Source of the DNA: Chloroflexi bacterium CFX4
GTDB lineage: Bacteria > Chloroflexota > Anaerolineae > Aggregatilineales > UBA2796
Assembly: GCA_021404685.1 (NCBI GenBank)
Contig: QWHC01000012.1
Location: 1-64,000 of the forward strand
Length of the DNA: 64,000 bases
Reading direction: 5' to 3'
Positions 1-8,461 of this stretch are shown piece after piece. Positions within the stretch are counted from its first letter, which is position 1, and each line of letters begins with the position of its first letter. The position numbers and the translations under genes are program-made. The notes beneath the pieces are model-generated. The model was not told the origin of the DNA. It did not search any database and worked only from the letters and a program-made list of their open reading frames with translations.

Positions 1-175
1 TCAGCAAATCCGCCAAACGCTGACCCTCGCCCACCCGCTCGCCTCAAAAGTTACTGTCGCCCCCTCAGCTGCAAACGGGGAAAGGGCTAGGGATAGGGGG
101 TCTTCCCTGAGTGCGGGGAAAGCGTTGGCTTGGGCGATTCCACATCATTCAGCACGCCCTTAACCGTTCCCTACT

Positions 176-204
176 TTGATAGCTTTGCTCAAAGCGGGTA
201 AAAT
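176..204 (+). promoter_or_regulatory. Sigma70-type promoter for the FadN-like gene
   Basis: TTGATA (176-181) and TAAAAT (199-204) are separated by exactly 17 bases. A start near 211 would give a leader of about 35 nt that contains the GGAG ribosome site at 233-236. The remainder of 1-175 shows no gene I can support. Confidence 0.6.
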
Positions 205-245
205 TGAATGGAGGTTGAATTAAATTTCCTATGGAGAAATTTTAG

Positions 246-2645
246 ATGAGCTATACCATTCGTAAAGTTGGTGTGATCGGCTCTGGCACGATGGGCGGCG
301 GCATTGCCACCTTGTTAGCAGGCGTTGGCATCCCGGTTGTGCTGCTGGATATTGCCGCGAAGGATACCCAAGCGGGCGATCCACCTGCCAAGCGCAGTGC
401 CATTGCCATCGAGAATATCGAAAAGCTGAAGAAAAGCCGCATTCCTGCCATTTTTAACGCCGCCGATCTCGATCTGATCAGCATCGGCAACCTAGATGAC
501 GATCTGCAACGTCTTGCCGAATGTGACTGGATCATCGAGGTGATCGTTGAAAAACTGCCCGTCAAACAGGCGTTGATGGAAAAGCTAGAGGCAATCCGCA
601 AGCCAAACGCGATCATCTCCAGCAACACATCAGGGCTTTCCATCAACGCGATTGCTGAAGGGCGCAGCGACGCCTTCAAACGCCACTTCCTTGGTACACA
701 CTTCTTTAATCCGCCGCGCCACCTAAAGCTGTTAGAGATCATTCCCGGCGCACACACCGACCCTGCCTTGGTGCAGTTCATGGTGAACTTCGCCACAGAA
801 ATTTTGGGCAAGGGCGTTGTGCTGTGCAAGGATACGCCGAACTTCATCGCCAACCGTTTCATCAGCATTGCAGGCGGCTTTGGCATGAACTACGCCTATG
901 ATCACGGTTACACCGTTGAAGAAATTGATATGTTGACGGGGCCGCTGATTGGGCGTCCGAAATCAGGCACTTTCCGCCTTGCCGATGTGGTCGGTGTGGA
1001 TGTGCTGGCATACGTGGCGCAAAACCTGCACCCTGCCATTCCCAACGATCCACAGCGTGAGGTGCTGCGGCACGTCGGCACGACTCGCGTCACCGAGTTT
1101 TTGATGCAGAATAACTTCTTGGGCGATAAGAGCGGTCAGGGCTTCTTCAAAAAGGTTGAGCGCGACGGGCAGCGCGAATTTTGGGCGCTGAACTTGCGGA
1201 CGCTGGAATACGAAGCGCCACAAAAGGTACGCTTTGAGAGTGTGGATAAACACCGCAAGAATCCGAACACGGGTGCGCGCATCAAGGCATTGATCGCCGA
1301 GACGGATCGGGCGGGCGTCTACCTGTGGCATTTACACGCCTTTTACCTGAGCTATGCGGCAACCATGCTTGGCGAAATCGCCGATGACATCGCCAGCATT
1401 GATAATGCCAACAAATGGGGCTTTAACCATGAGCTAGGCGCTTTCGAGATTTGGGATGCTATCGGCGTGCGCGAGAGCGTGGCGCGCATGAAGGCAGATG
1501 GTTACAGCCTGCCTGCCTGGGTAGATGAAATGCTTGCCAACGGCTTCGAGACGTTCTATCAGCGCGACTCAAGCGGCGCGGTGACGGGCATTTACAATCC
1601 GCAGCGCAAGGCGTATGACGCGGTGCTGCCTGATAAAAACATTGTGATGCTGCACCAACTGCGCGCAGCCGGGAAGGTGGTGGAAGAAAACAGCAGCGCC
1701 ACACTCTTCGATATGGGTGATGGAGTCTGCCTTGTGGAGTTCCACACCAAGGCGAACGCACTCGATAACGACATCTTCGATCTGATTCAGCGTAGCCTCG
1801 AGCGCATGGATCGCGGCGAATTTGATGGCATGGTCGTTGGCAATCAGGGCGAGTATTTCTCGGCGGGCGCTAATCTGTTCATCATGGCGATGGCGGCGCA
1901 GAGCGGACAGTTCAGCGAGATTGAGAAGATGATCACGGGCGGTCAGCAGTTGATGCAGACCATGCGCTACTTCCCGAAGCCGATTGTGACCGCACCCTTT
2001 GGCGTGACGGTTGGCGGCGGCGCAGAGATGACCATGACCGGTGCGCGTGTGGTGGCGCACGCTGAACTCTACATTGGGTTGGTGGAGGTTGGCGTTGGCT
2101 TGATCCCCGCCTGGTGCGGCACCAAAGAGATGGTCAAGCGGATCATCACGCCTGCTATGCAAATCCAAAACGCCGATCCACTGCCGCCGCTGCAAAAGGC
2201 ATTTGAGCAGCTTGCGCTCGCCAAGACTAGCACCAGTGCGATGGAAGCACGCGAGATGGGCTTCTTGCGCTCGGTTGATCGCATCGTAATGGATAAATCA
2301 CGCCAGTTGGCAGAGGCAAAGCGGACGGTGCTGGAACTGCTGGCGGAAGGCTACACACCCACGCCGCCACAAAAGCTCTATGCGGCAGGGCGCGATGCGA
2401 AGGCAGCCCTGCACATGGCAGTTTACCAGCTGCATCAGGGCAAGTTTGCCAGCGATCACGATGCGAAGTTGGCGCGCCACTTGGCACACATCCTCTGCGG
2501 CGGCGATGTGACTGCGCCCTCTTGGCTGGATGAACAGTACTTCCTCGATCTGGAGCGCGAGGCGATTTTGAGCCTGCTTGGCGAACAAAAGACGCTCGAA
2601 CGCATTCAGCACATGCTCACCACTGGCAAGCCGCTGCGGAACTAG
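246..2645 (+). CDS. fadN: 3-hydroxyacyl-CoA dehydrogenase / enoyl-CoA hydratase fusion (FadN type)
   Basis: A 799 aa bifunctional beta-oxidation enzyme. The N-terminal Rossmann domain begins with the NAD motif GSGTMGGGIA (about residues 12-21), followed by the dehydrogenase signature GTHFFNPPRH with its catalytic His. Two C-terminal dehydrogenase domains lie at about 190-430. The crotonase domain follows at about 480-690, with the oxyanion-hole segment FSAGANL and the Glu-containing segment EVGVGLIP. Dehydrogenase before hydratase is the order of Bacillus FadN; in FadB and FadJ the hydratase comes first. The start is supported by GGAG 9 bases upstream and by the promoter at 176-204. A hairpin follows the stop. 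The usual thiolase and acyl-CoA dehydrogenase partners are not seen next to it, although the upstream side is cut by the window edge. Confidence 0.93.
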   Translation: MSYTIRKVGVIGSGTMGGGIATLLAGVGIPVVLLDIAAKDTQAGDPPAKRSAIAIENIEKLKKSRIPAIFNAADLDLISIGNLDDDLQRLAECDWIIEVIVEKLPVKQALMEKLEAIRKPNAIISSNTSGLSINAIAEGRSDAFKRHFLGTHFFNPPRHLKLLEIIPGAHTDPALVQFMVNFATEILGKGVVLCKDTPNFIANRFISIAGGFGMNYAYDHGYTVEEIDMLTGPLIGRPKSGTFRLADVVGVDVLAYVAQNLHPAIPNDPQREVLRHVGTTRVTEFLMQNNFLGDKSGQGFFKKVERDGQREFWALNLRTLEYEAPQKVRFESVDKHRKNPNTGARIKALIAETDRAGVYLWHLHAFYLSYAATMLGEIADDIASIDNANKWGFNHELGAFEIWDAIGVRESVARMKADGYSLPAWVDEMLANGFETFYQRDSSGAVTGIYNPQRKAYDAVLPDKNIVMLHQLRAAGKVVEENSSATLFDMGDGVCLVEFHTKANALDNDIFDLIQRSLERMDRGEFDGMVVGNQGEYFSAGANLFIMAMAAQSGQFSEIEKMITGGQQLMQTMRYFPKPIVTAPFGVTVGGGAEMTMTGARVVAHAELYIGLVEVGVGLIPAWCGTKEMVKRIITPAMQIQNADPLPPLQKAFEQLALAKTSTSAMEAREMGFLRSVDRIVMDKSRQLAEAKRTVLELLAEGYTPTPPQKLYAAGRDAKAALHMAVYQLHQGKFASDHDAKLARHLAHILCGGDVTAPSWLDEQYFLDLEREAILSLLGEQKTLERIQHMLTTGKPLRN

Positions 2646-2665
2646 CCCCCTTGCGACGCGAAACG

Positions 2666-2697
2666 CCACAGCGCCGAACTTGCGTTCGGCGCTGTGG
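2666..2697 (+). terminator. Hairpin after fadN
   Basis: A perfect 13-bp inverted repeat, CCACAGCGCCGAA (2666-2678) and TTCGGCGCTGTGG (2685-2697), with a 6-base loop. It lies between the convergent fadN and glnA genes. The trailing tract (TTGCGTTT) is only weakly T-rich, so it may serve both strands. Confidence 0.6.
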
Positions 2698-2782
2698 TTG
2701 CGTTTGGTCAGTTTAGCCCCCTCAAGCTGCCCTGCCCGCACACTGCTAACAGGAGGATAGGACGGACGCTTGCCGCCCATGC

Positions 2783-4219
2783 TTATGCGTCGAAATACAG
2801 GTCGAACTCGTGCGGATGTGGGCGCATTGCAACGGCATCCGCCTCGTTCACCTTCTTATACTCGTAGTAGACCTCGATCAGGTCTCTGGTGAAGACGCCG
2901 CCTTCCAGAAGATAATCGTGATCCTTCATCAGTGCCTCAAGCGACTCGTGCAGGCTGCCGGGCGCGACGGGCGTGCGTCTGCGCCGTTCCTCATAGAGAT
3001 CGTAGTCGGCGGGCTTGCCGGGATCAATCTTGTTGCGAATACCGTCCAGCCCTGCCATCAACATGGCGGCAAAGGCAAGGTATGGGTTCGCCGTCGGGTC
3101 GGGTGCACGGAATTCAATGCGTTTTGCCTTCGGGCTGGTGCTGTACATCGGGATGCGAATGGCGGCTGAGCGATTGCGCGCCGAATAGACCAAGTTCACA
3201 GGTGCCTCGTAGCCCGGCACAAGGCGACGGTAGCTGTTGGTGGTTGGCGCACAGAAGGCAAGCAGAGAACGTGCGTGCTTCAGAATGCCGCCGATGTAGT
3301 GCAGTGCGGTTTGGCTCAGCAGGGCGTAGCCGTTTTTATCAAAGAACAGGTTGCCGCCGTCCTTCCAAAGGCTTTGGTGGCAATGCATTCCGCTGCCGTT
3401 ATCCTTAAAGAGCGGCTTGGGCATGAAGGTTGCCGTGAAGCCGTGCTTATAGGCAATGTTCTTGACAATGTATTTATGCACCTGCAAGGTATCCGCCATC
3501 CGCAGCAGCGGCGCAAAACGAATATCAATCTCGCATTGCCCGGCAGTGCCGACCTCGTGATGATGGACTTCGACATCAATGCCGATGCTCATCAGCGTGG
3601 CAACCATTGTGGCGCGCAAATTCTGCATCTTGTCCATCGGTGGCACAGGGAAATAGCCTTCCTTCGTGCGCGGACGGTATGCTAAGTTTGGTGCGGGTGC
3701 GCCTGTCTCCCACGCTGCCTCGTTCGATTGAATCTCATAGAAGCTGTGTCCCATGCCCTCGCCCCAGCGTGCGCTGCTAAAGACGAAGAACTCTGCCTCA
3801 GGTCCGAAGTAGCAAACATCTGCCAGTTCGGAGGAACGCAAATACGCCTCTGCACGCTTCGCCACACCACGCGGATCGCGTGAGTAAGGCGTACCGTTCA
3901 CGTCGTAGACATCGCAAGTCAGGCTGAGCGTTTTGGCAGATGGGATCGGATCAATGAAGGCGGTCGTTAGATCAGGGATCAGGTTCATGTCCGACTCGTT
4001 GATCGCCTGAAAGCCGCGGATAGACGAGCCGTCAAAGCCTAGCCCTTCGGTGAAGGCATCGGCATCAAAACTTGCCATCGGCACGCTGAAATGTTGCCAC
4101 ACCCCGCGAATATCGGTGAACTTCACATCTACTTCTTGAACGCCCTGCTCATGCGCCCAGCTTACCAACGCCTCAGGCGTGGTTACTGAATCAGGTGGCA
4201 GCAGTGGTGATTTGCTCAT
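2783..4219 (-). CDS. glnA: Glutamine synthetase, type I (beta-like)
   Basis: A 478 aa enzyme making glutamine from glutamate, ammonia and ATP. The family signatures occur in order: the beta-grasp segment with the DGSS loop, GPEAEFFVF, the metal/glutamate site HHHEVGTAGQCEID, the ATP-site segment GSGMHCHQS, and the long RRLVPGYEAPVNLVYSARNRSAA stretch around the active-site arginine (given here only as a landmark). The C-terminus (GSLHESLEAL then RPHPHEFDLYFDA) resembles the long proteobacterial/cyanobacterial GSI-beta class. I chose the Met at 4219 because an AGGAG site lies about 11 bases upstream and homology starts there; an in-frame Met at 4330 would add 37 unlikely residues. The gene is separate from the second glutamine synthetase operon at 6183. 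Confidence 0.92.
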   Translation of the reverse strand: MSKSPLLPPDSVTTPEALVSWAHEQGVQEVDVKFTDIRGVWQHFSVPMASFDADAFTEGLGFDGSSIRGFQAINESDMNLIPDLTTAFIDPIPSAKTLSLTCDVYDVNGTPYSRDPRGVAKRAEAYLRSSELADVCYFGPEAEFFVFSSARWGEGMGHSFYEIQSNEAAWETGAPAPNLAYRPRTKEGYFPVPPMDKMQNLRATMVATLMSIGIDVEVHHHEVGTAGQCEIDIRFAPLLRMADTLQVHKYIVKNIAYKHGFTATFMPKPLFKDNGSGMHCHQSLWKDGGNLFFDKNGYALLSQTALHYIGGILKHARSLLAFCAPTTNSYRRLVPGYEAPVNLVYSARNRSAAIRIPMYSTSPKAKRIEFRAPDPTANPYLAFAAMLMAGLDGIRNKIDPGKPADYDLYEERRRRTPVAPGSLHESLEALMKDHDYLLEGGVFTRDLIEVYYEYKKVNEADAVAMRPHPHEFDLYFDA

Positions 4220-4503
4220 GGGACTGTTTGCTCCTGTCGGTTGTTGTTGTAGATTTTCCGTGCAAAAGCGATTGGGTGAGGTGTTTTTTGCCTCAGTATG
4301 TTTAGAGTATAGGGGCAGGCGCACTGGCAATGCCTCTGATAGGTTGTTAGAAAAAGTCCGCAGATTTTTTAGGCAAAATGCCGAAGGCGTTCGGTGCGTT
4401 TTTTGCAGTTGATCTGTGCTGCGAACGATGGCTACGAAGGAAGTTTAGCGGCGGTTAGGTGCTTTGCACGGCGCAATCGGCTGCGTTTTGCCCGATCCGC
4501 GCC
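4220..4503. other. Intergenic region, glnA leader and pucR 3' end
   Basis: No gene is supported in these 284 bases. On the minus strand a TATACT box (4306-4311) could be the -10 of glnA, but I see no good -35. An imperfect hairpin at 4470-4503 (GGCGC and ATCGG arms) just after the pucR-like stop could end that transcript; it has no T-run. Confidence 0.4.
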
Positions 4504-6171
4504 TCAGCGATCCATCAGCAGGCGGCGGATTTTTAGGGCAAGATGCACAGCAAGGCGCGTCTCAGGGTTTTCCAAATCAAAGCCACCAATTTGTGCGATG
4601 CGCTCCATGCGGTAAAGCAACGTGTTGCGATGCACATGCAGTTGGTTCGCCGTTTGGCTGAGGTTGCCGTGTTCCTCAAAGAAAGTCTCAAGGGTCAGGA
4701 TGAAATCTTCATTCGCGTGCGCTTCATCGGCAAGGTCGCCCAGCGTCTCGCGGTAGAAGCTGTGCAGTTCTGCCGTCTCCAGCAGCAGCGAGAGCAACCG
4801 ATAAACACCTAGATCGGCAAAGTAAAGCGGCTGGTTCACACGCCACTGAAGGGCGATCCGCTGTGCGGCAACTGCTTCCTGATAGCTGGTACGCCATGCT
4901 GTTAACGTCTCGACCGGTCTGCCAACGCCGATGGCAAGCCCTGCCTCAGGGAACTGCGCCCGCGCACGGCTCAGGACTGCCTCTGCCAGTTGGCGCACCG
5001 CACGCGGAATAGCACGCCGTGCAGCGGCATTCTGCGGCACAGTTTCTACATGGCAAAAGACCACCACGCCACCATCGAGAAGCTGCACAAGGGCATCGCT
5101 GCCAAGCATTGCCACCTGCTCGTTAAAAGTGGTCTCAAGGCGGCGGTCGCTCGGGGCGTCTTCGCTCGTCCAGCAAGCGGCAAGCGCTGCATACTGCTTG
5201 GTGTTTGGGCTATGCCCAAGCCGCACCAATTGGCGCAACGCCTGATCAATGGGAATGGTGCCGATGAGTAAGCGCTCCAGCACGCTGCCCTGCACGCGCT
5301 TCTGCGCCTCGCGCACTGCCTTCTCTTTCGCCATCTCCAAAGCGCAAATGGCTGCTCCGTGCCGCGCAAACTGCTGATCAACCGCCTCGAACGCCTGCTG
5401 ATCAGTTGCCAGCAGCGAGAAAAAGCCGCGCCCTAAGCGGTTCGCCACAATTGGCACGGTCAGGCGTTGCATTCCCTGCGCCGCCATGCTGATCAAAACA
5501 GGCTCAGCCGCGTGCTGCGCCGCCTCAGAACGGTTCAAGAAATGGGCGGGCAGGGCGCTTTCTTGGCGCAGCGCCGCCTCAATCTCGGCAAAGTTGGGCA
5601 GCTCGCTGAAAGCACCGGAAACTGCCATGATATCCAGGCGTTTATCCTGCACGATGACCGTCCAGCCGCTGAGATCGGCAAGGGCGGCAATGGTGGCGCG
5701 CAGCCCACGGTTTTCCGTGCTGAGCTGCAAAAGCTGCTCGCGGATTGCTTGTCCGCGCTCGTCGGCGTTGGGCAGCGTGCCAGATAAGACGCGCACAACG
5801 TCACGCTCCACTTGGCGCAGCGGATAGTCGTTCGGCAAGTTCAGCAGCGGAATACCGTAATCTTCGGCAGACTTGCGGGCAACTGCATCAATGCTGCCAA
5901 CCACACCAACGGCAGAAACCTCCATCTGTGCCAGATCGTGGATGATGGCGGCAAGCGTTAGCTTATCACTGAGCAGATGCAGGGCATCCATAGAGAGCAG
6001 GGCGATCTCACGCCCTTCAAGAGAAGGGAAGGCAGGCGGGCGCGTATGCAGCATCGAGACCCACGTCACCGGGCGTGCCAGCCCTTCGCGCCCTGCCACA
6101 AGGCGCGTGCCAATCGGCAAGGCATGGCGCAGCAAATCCAAGACGGTGATGATCGGGCGCAAATCACTCAT
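4504..6171 (-). CDS. PucR-family transcriptional regulator
   Basis: A 555 aa regulator. Residues about 10-130 match the PucR N-terminal domain (LLRHALPIGTRLVAG at the start, then GREIALLSMDAL). A middle region of about 250 residues resembles the GGDEF-derived or GAF-like part of CdaR/PucR proteins. The C-terminal 60 residues form the PucR-type helix-turn-helix (NLSQTANQLHVHRNTLLYRM). Family members respond to purine-degradation or related nitrogen signals. It is the last gene of a tight operon, 11 bases after the second glutamine synthetase, so it probably controls nitrogen assimilation genes nearby. The ligand cannot be told from sequence. Confidence 0.88.
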   Translation of the reverse strand: MSDLRPIITVLDLLRHALPIGTRLVAGREGLARPVTWVSMLHTRPPAFPSLEGREIALLSMDALHLLSDKLTLAAIIHDLAQMEVSAVGVVGSIDAVARKSAEDYGIPLLNLPNDYPLRQVERDVVRVLSGTLPNADERGQAIREQLLQLSTENRGLRATIAALADLSGWTVIVQDKRLDIMAVSGAFSELPNFAEIEAALRQESALPAHFLNRSEAAQHAAEPVLISMAAQGMQRLTVPIVANRLGRGFFSLLATDQQAFEAVDQQFARHGAAICALEMAKEKAVREAQKRVQGSVLERLLIGTIPIDQALRQLVRLGHSPNTKQYAALAACWTSEDAPSDRRLETTFNEQVAMLGSDALVQLLDGGVVVFCHVETVPQNAAARRAIPRAVRQLAEAVLSRARAQFPEAGLAIGVGRPVETLTAWRTSYQEAVAAQRIALQWRVNQPLYFADLGVYRLLSLLLETAELHSFYRETLGDLADEAHANEDFILTLETFFEEHGNLSQTANQLHVHRNTLLYRMERIAQIGGFDLENPETRLAVHLALKIRRLLMDR

Positions 6172-6182
6172 AGCATGTGCGC

Positions 6183-7517
6183 CTAATAATTCAGCAGATA
6201 GCGGTCAAGTTCCCAGGGCGAGACGCTCAGCACATAATCGTTCCACTCCAAGCGTTTCGCCTCTAAAAAGCGCTCGAAAACGGTTAACCCAAGCGCCGTG
6301 CTTGCCAACTCAGAGTGTTCTAACGCCTCAAGTGCTTCGTGCAGCGAGGTTGGCAAGGTTGTCATTTGCCGCCGCCGCGCATTGAAGGCGTAGAGTTCTT
6401 CTTCGGCAGGCGGTGGCAGTGCTGTCTCTTGCTGAATGCCATCCAAGCCGCTGTGCAGCATCACGGCAAAGGCAAGGTAAGGATTACAGCTTGGATCAAC
6501 ACAGCGCAGTTCCACCCGCGCCCGTTCGCGCCCGCTTGGCTGGTTGCGCGGCACGCGTAACAGCGCGGCACGGTTTAGCTGCGCCCACGTTAGGTAGACC
6601 GGCGCCTCTAACCCTGCTACCAAACGCTTATAGCTGTTGACTAACGGCGCCAGCACGGCGCAAATGCCACGTGCGTGCGCCAACTGTCCTGCCATGAAGG
6701 TGCGCCCTAGCGCGGAAAGTCCGTAGGTGTCGTTTGAGTCGGCAAAGAGATTTGTGCCGTTAAAATCAGTCAGCATTTGGTGGGTGTGCATTCCGCTGCC
6801 GGCAATGCCTGCTAAGGGCTTGGGCATAAAAGTTGCCAGCAAGCCGTGATCACGTGCCACAGAACGCACCACAAGGCGCGCCGTCATGATCGCATCTGCC
6901 ATAGGCAGCGCTTCAAGCGGCGCAAAGTCAATCTCGTGTTGCCCATCACCTACTTCGGAATGCGCCGAGTCGATCTGAATGCCCATCGCCTCCAGCGCAT
7001 CGGTAATAGCGCGGCGCACGCGCTGCGTTTGGCTGTCACTCACGTCAAAATAGCCCGCATGATCGCCTGCTTGCGGCGGCGACGCCGTGCCGCTTGGCGG
7101 TCGGAATAGGTAGAACTCCAGCTCTGGCGAGACGATGTAGCGGTAGTGATGGGCAGCGGCGATCTCGGTGGCGCGGCGCAGCACACCACGCGGATCACCG
7201 GCGTAAGGGTCGCCCGTCGGTGTGTAGACATCGCAAATCAGGCGTGCCACGCGCTCTGTGCTGCTTGCCCACGCCTGAACTGCGTAGGTGGCAGCGTCAG
7301 GGCGCAAGAACATATCCGACTCTGCTACACGCGCAAAGCCTTCAAGTGCCGATCCATCAAACCAGATGCCGTGTTCAAAGGCTGCTTCCAACTGGCGGGC
7401 AGGAATCTGCACCATCTTGACCATGCCGGTGATGTCTGTAAATTGCAGGTCAATATAGGCGATCTGATCGCGTTCGGCACGCGCTACTACGGTCTGGGCT
7501 GCCTCTGAGAGCGTCAC
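6183..7517 (-). CDS. Glutamine synthetase, type I (alpha-like)
   Basis: A 444 aa second glutamine synthetase, clearly different from the one at 2783. The N-terminus IDLQFTDITGMVKMVQIP and the C-terminus ending WELDRYLLNY are typical of the shorter GSI-alpha class of Firmicutes and Thermotogae. DGSALEGF, SPELEFYLF, HSEVGDGQHEIDF, GSGMHTHQ and the arginine segment VNSYKRLVAGLEAP are all present, so it should be catalytically intact. It may make glutamine or a related gamma-glutamyl compound, as some GS-like enzymes near PucR regulators do; this is inference. The start is GTG with AAAGG about 9 bases upstream, 3 bases after the previous stop. It is followed by the PucR-like gene in the same operon. 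Confidence 0.88.
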   Translation of the reverse strand: MTLSEAAQTVVARAERDQIAYIDLQFTDITGMVKMVQIPARQLEAAFEHGIWFDGSALEGFARVAESDMFLRPDAATYAVQAWASSTERVARLICDVYTPTGDPYAGDPRGVLRRATEIAAAHHYRYIVSPELEFYLFRPPSGTASPPQAGDHAGYFDVSDSQTQRVRRAITDALEAMGIQIDSAHSEVGDGQHEIDFAPLEALPMADAIMTARLVVRSVARDHGLLATFMPKPLAGIAGSGMHTHQMLTDFNGTNLFADSNDTYGLSALGRTFMAGQLAHARGICAVLAPLVNSYKRLVAGLEAPVYLTWAQLNRAALLRVPRNQPSGRERARVELRCVDPSCNPYLAFAVMLHSGLDGIQQETALPPPAEEELYAFNARRRQMTTLPTSLHEALEALEHSELASTALGLTVFERFLEAKRLEWNDYVLSVSPWELDRYLLNY

Positions 7518-7520
7518 GGT

Positions 7521-8444
7521 TTAGCCTTTCCAATCTGCCAAGCGCTGCCAACCACTGCCTTCATGCCCAAAGCTGAAATGTTCGGGATGCACAATCTCGG
7601 CAAGGATTTCGAGCGACTCTGCCAAACGCGGTCCCGGTCGGTTGAAATACTGATTGCCATCGGTCAGATAAATGCGCCCGTCCTGCACAGCGCGTAACGC
7701 CGACCAGCCCTCCAACCCTTGCAAAATCGGCACATCCTGCGCGGTGCGCGCCATATCAAAGCCGCACGGCATAAGGATGATGATTTCAGGATCAGCGGCG
7801 CGTAGTGCATCCCACGTCAGCCATGGCGAGTGCTGCCCTGCCTCACCAAACAAGTTGGTGCCGCCCGCCATCTCCACCATTTCAGGCAGCCAATTGCCGG
7901 CTGCCATCAGCGGATCAGCCCATTCAATACACACGACGCTCGGTCTTTCGGGCAAGGTTCGCGCTTGGGCTGAAATGGCTGCCATGCGCGCCTGCAATGC
8001 CGCCACAACAGCCGCACCGCGCTCAGGAACGCCGAGGGCTTCTGCCACGCGCCGAATATCTGCCCAAATATCCGCGAGGTGATTTGGCTCTAGCGAGACG
8101 ATCTGCGCCTCTGATGACCATGTGCAGACCGCTTGCTGTACGTCGGCAAGGCTGACGGCGCATACCTCACAGAGCGATTGCGTTACGATAACATTCGGCT
8201 GCAAGGTTTGCAGCAGTGCCTCATCCACACGGTAAACCGAGATCGCTTCGTTCAGCACGGCGCGCACACGCTCGTTGATCTGTGCGCTGCTGCCGTGCGG
8301 ATCGAACTTCGGCGCTGTGCAAACGGGCACCGTTTTGACCGCTTCGGGATAATCGCACTCGTGTGAGCGCCCAACCAATTGATCTGCCATGCCCAGCGCA
8401 CACACAATCTCGGTGCTGCTGGGCAAAAGTGAGACAATCCGCAT
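7521..8444 (-). CDS. Cobalamin-type ABC substrate-binding protein-like (BtuF/TroA fold)
   Basis: A 307 aa protein beginning MRIVSLLPSSTEIVCALG, the hallmark of the BtuF-like periplasmic-binding fold. The later parts (QPNVIVTQSLCEVCAVS, CIEWADPLMAAGNWLPEM, FNRPGPRLAESLEILAEI) also match this family, often annotated as cobalamin-binding protein. There is no signal peptide or lipobox and no permease or ATPase gene beside it, so a cytoplasmic or non-transport role is possible. I chose the start at 8444 because a GGAG lies 8 bases upstream; an in-frame Met at 8462 would overlap the previous stop. It sits 17 bases after the AlaX-like gene and 3 bases before the GTG of the glutamine synthetase. Confidence 0.75.
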   Translation of the reverse strand: MRIVSLLPSSTEIVCALGMADQLVGRSHECDYPEAVKTVPVCTAPKFDPHGSSAQINERVRAVLNEAISVYRVDEALLQTLQPNVIVTQSLCEVCAVSLADVQQAVCTWSSEAQIVSLEPNHLADIWADIRRVAEALGVPERGAAVVAALQARMAAISAQARTLPERPSVVCIEWADPLMAAGNWLPEMVEMAGGTNLFGEAGQHSPWLTWDALRAADPEIIILMPCGFDMARTAQDVPILQGLEGWSALRAVQDGRIYLTDGNQYFNRPGPRLAESLEILAEIVHPEHFSFGHEGSGWQRLADWKG

Positions 8445-8461
8445 TCTAACACTCCAAAGCA

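Noticed and set aside
251..2195. Minus-strand open frames under fadN (251-886 and 1569-2195).
   Set aside because: Shadow frames of a well-conserved enzyme; their compositions are Arg/Ser/His-rich without motifs.
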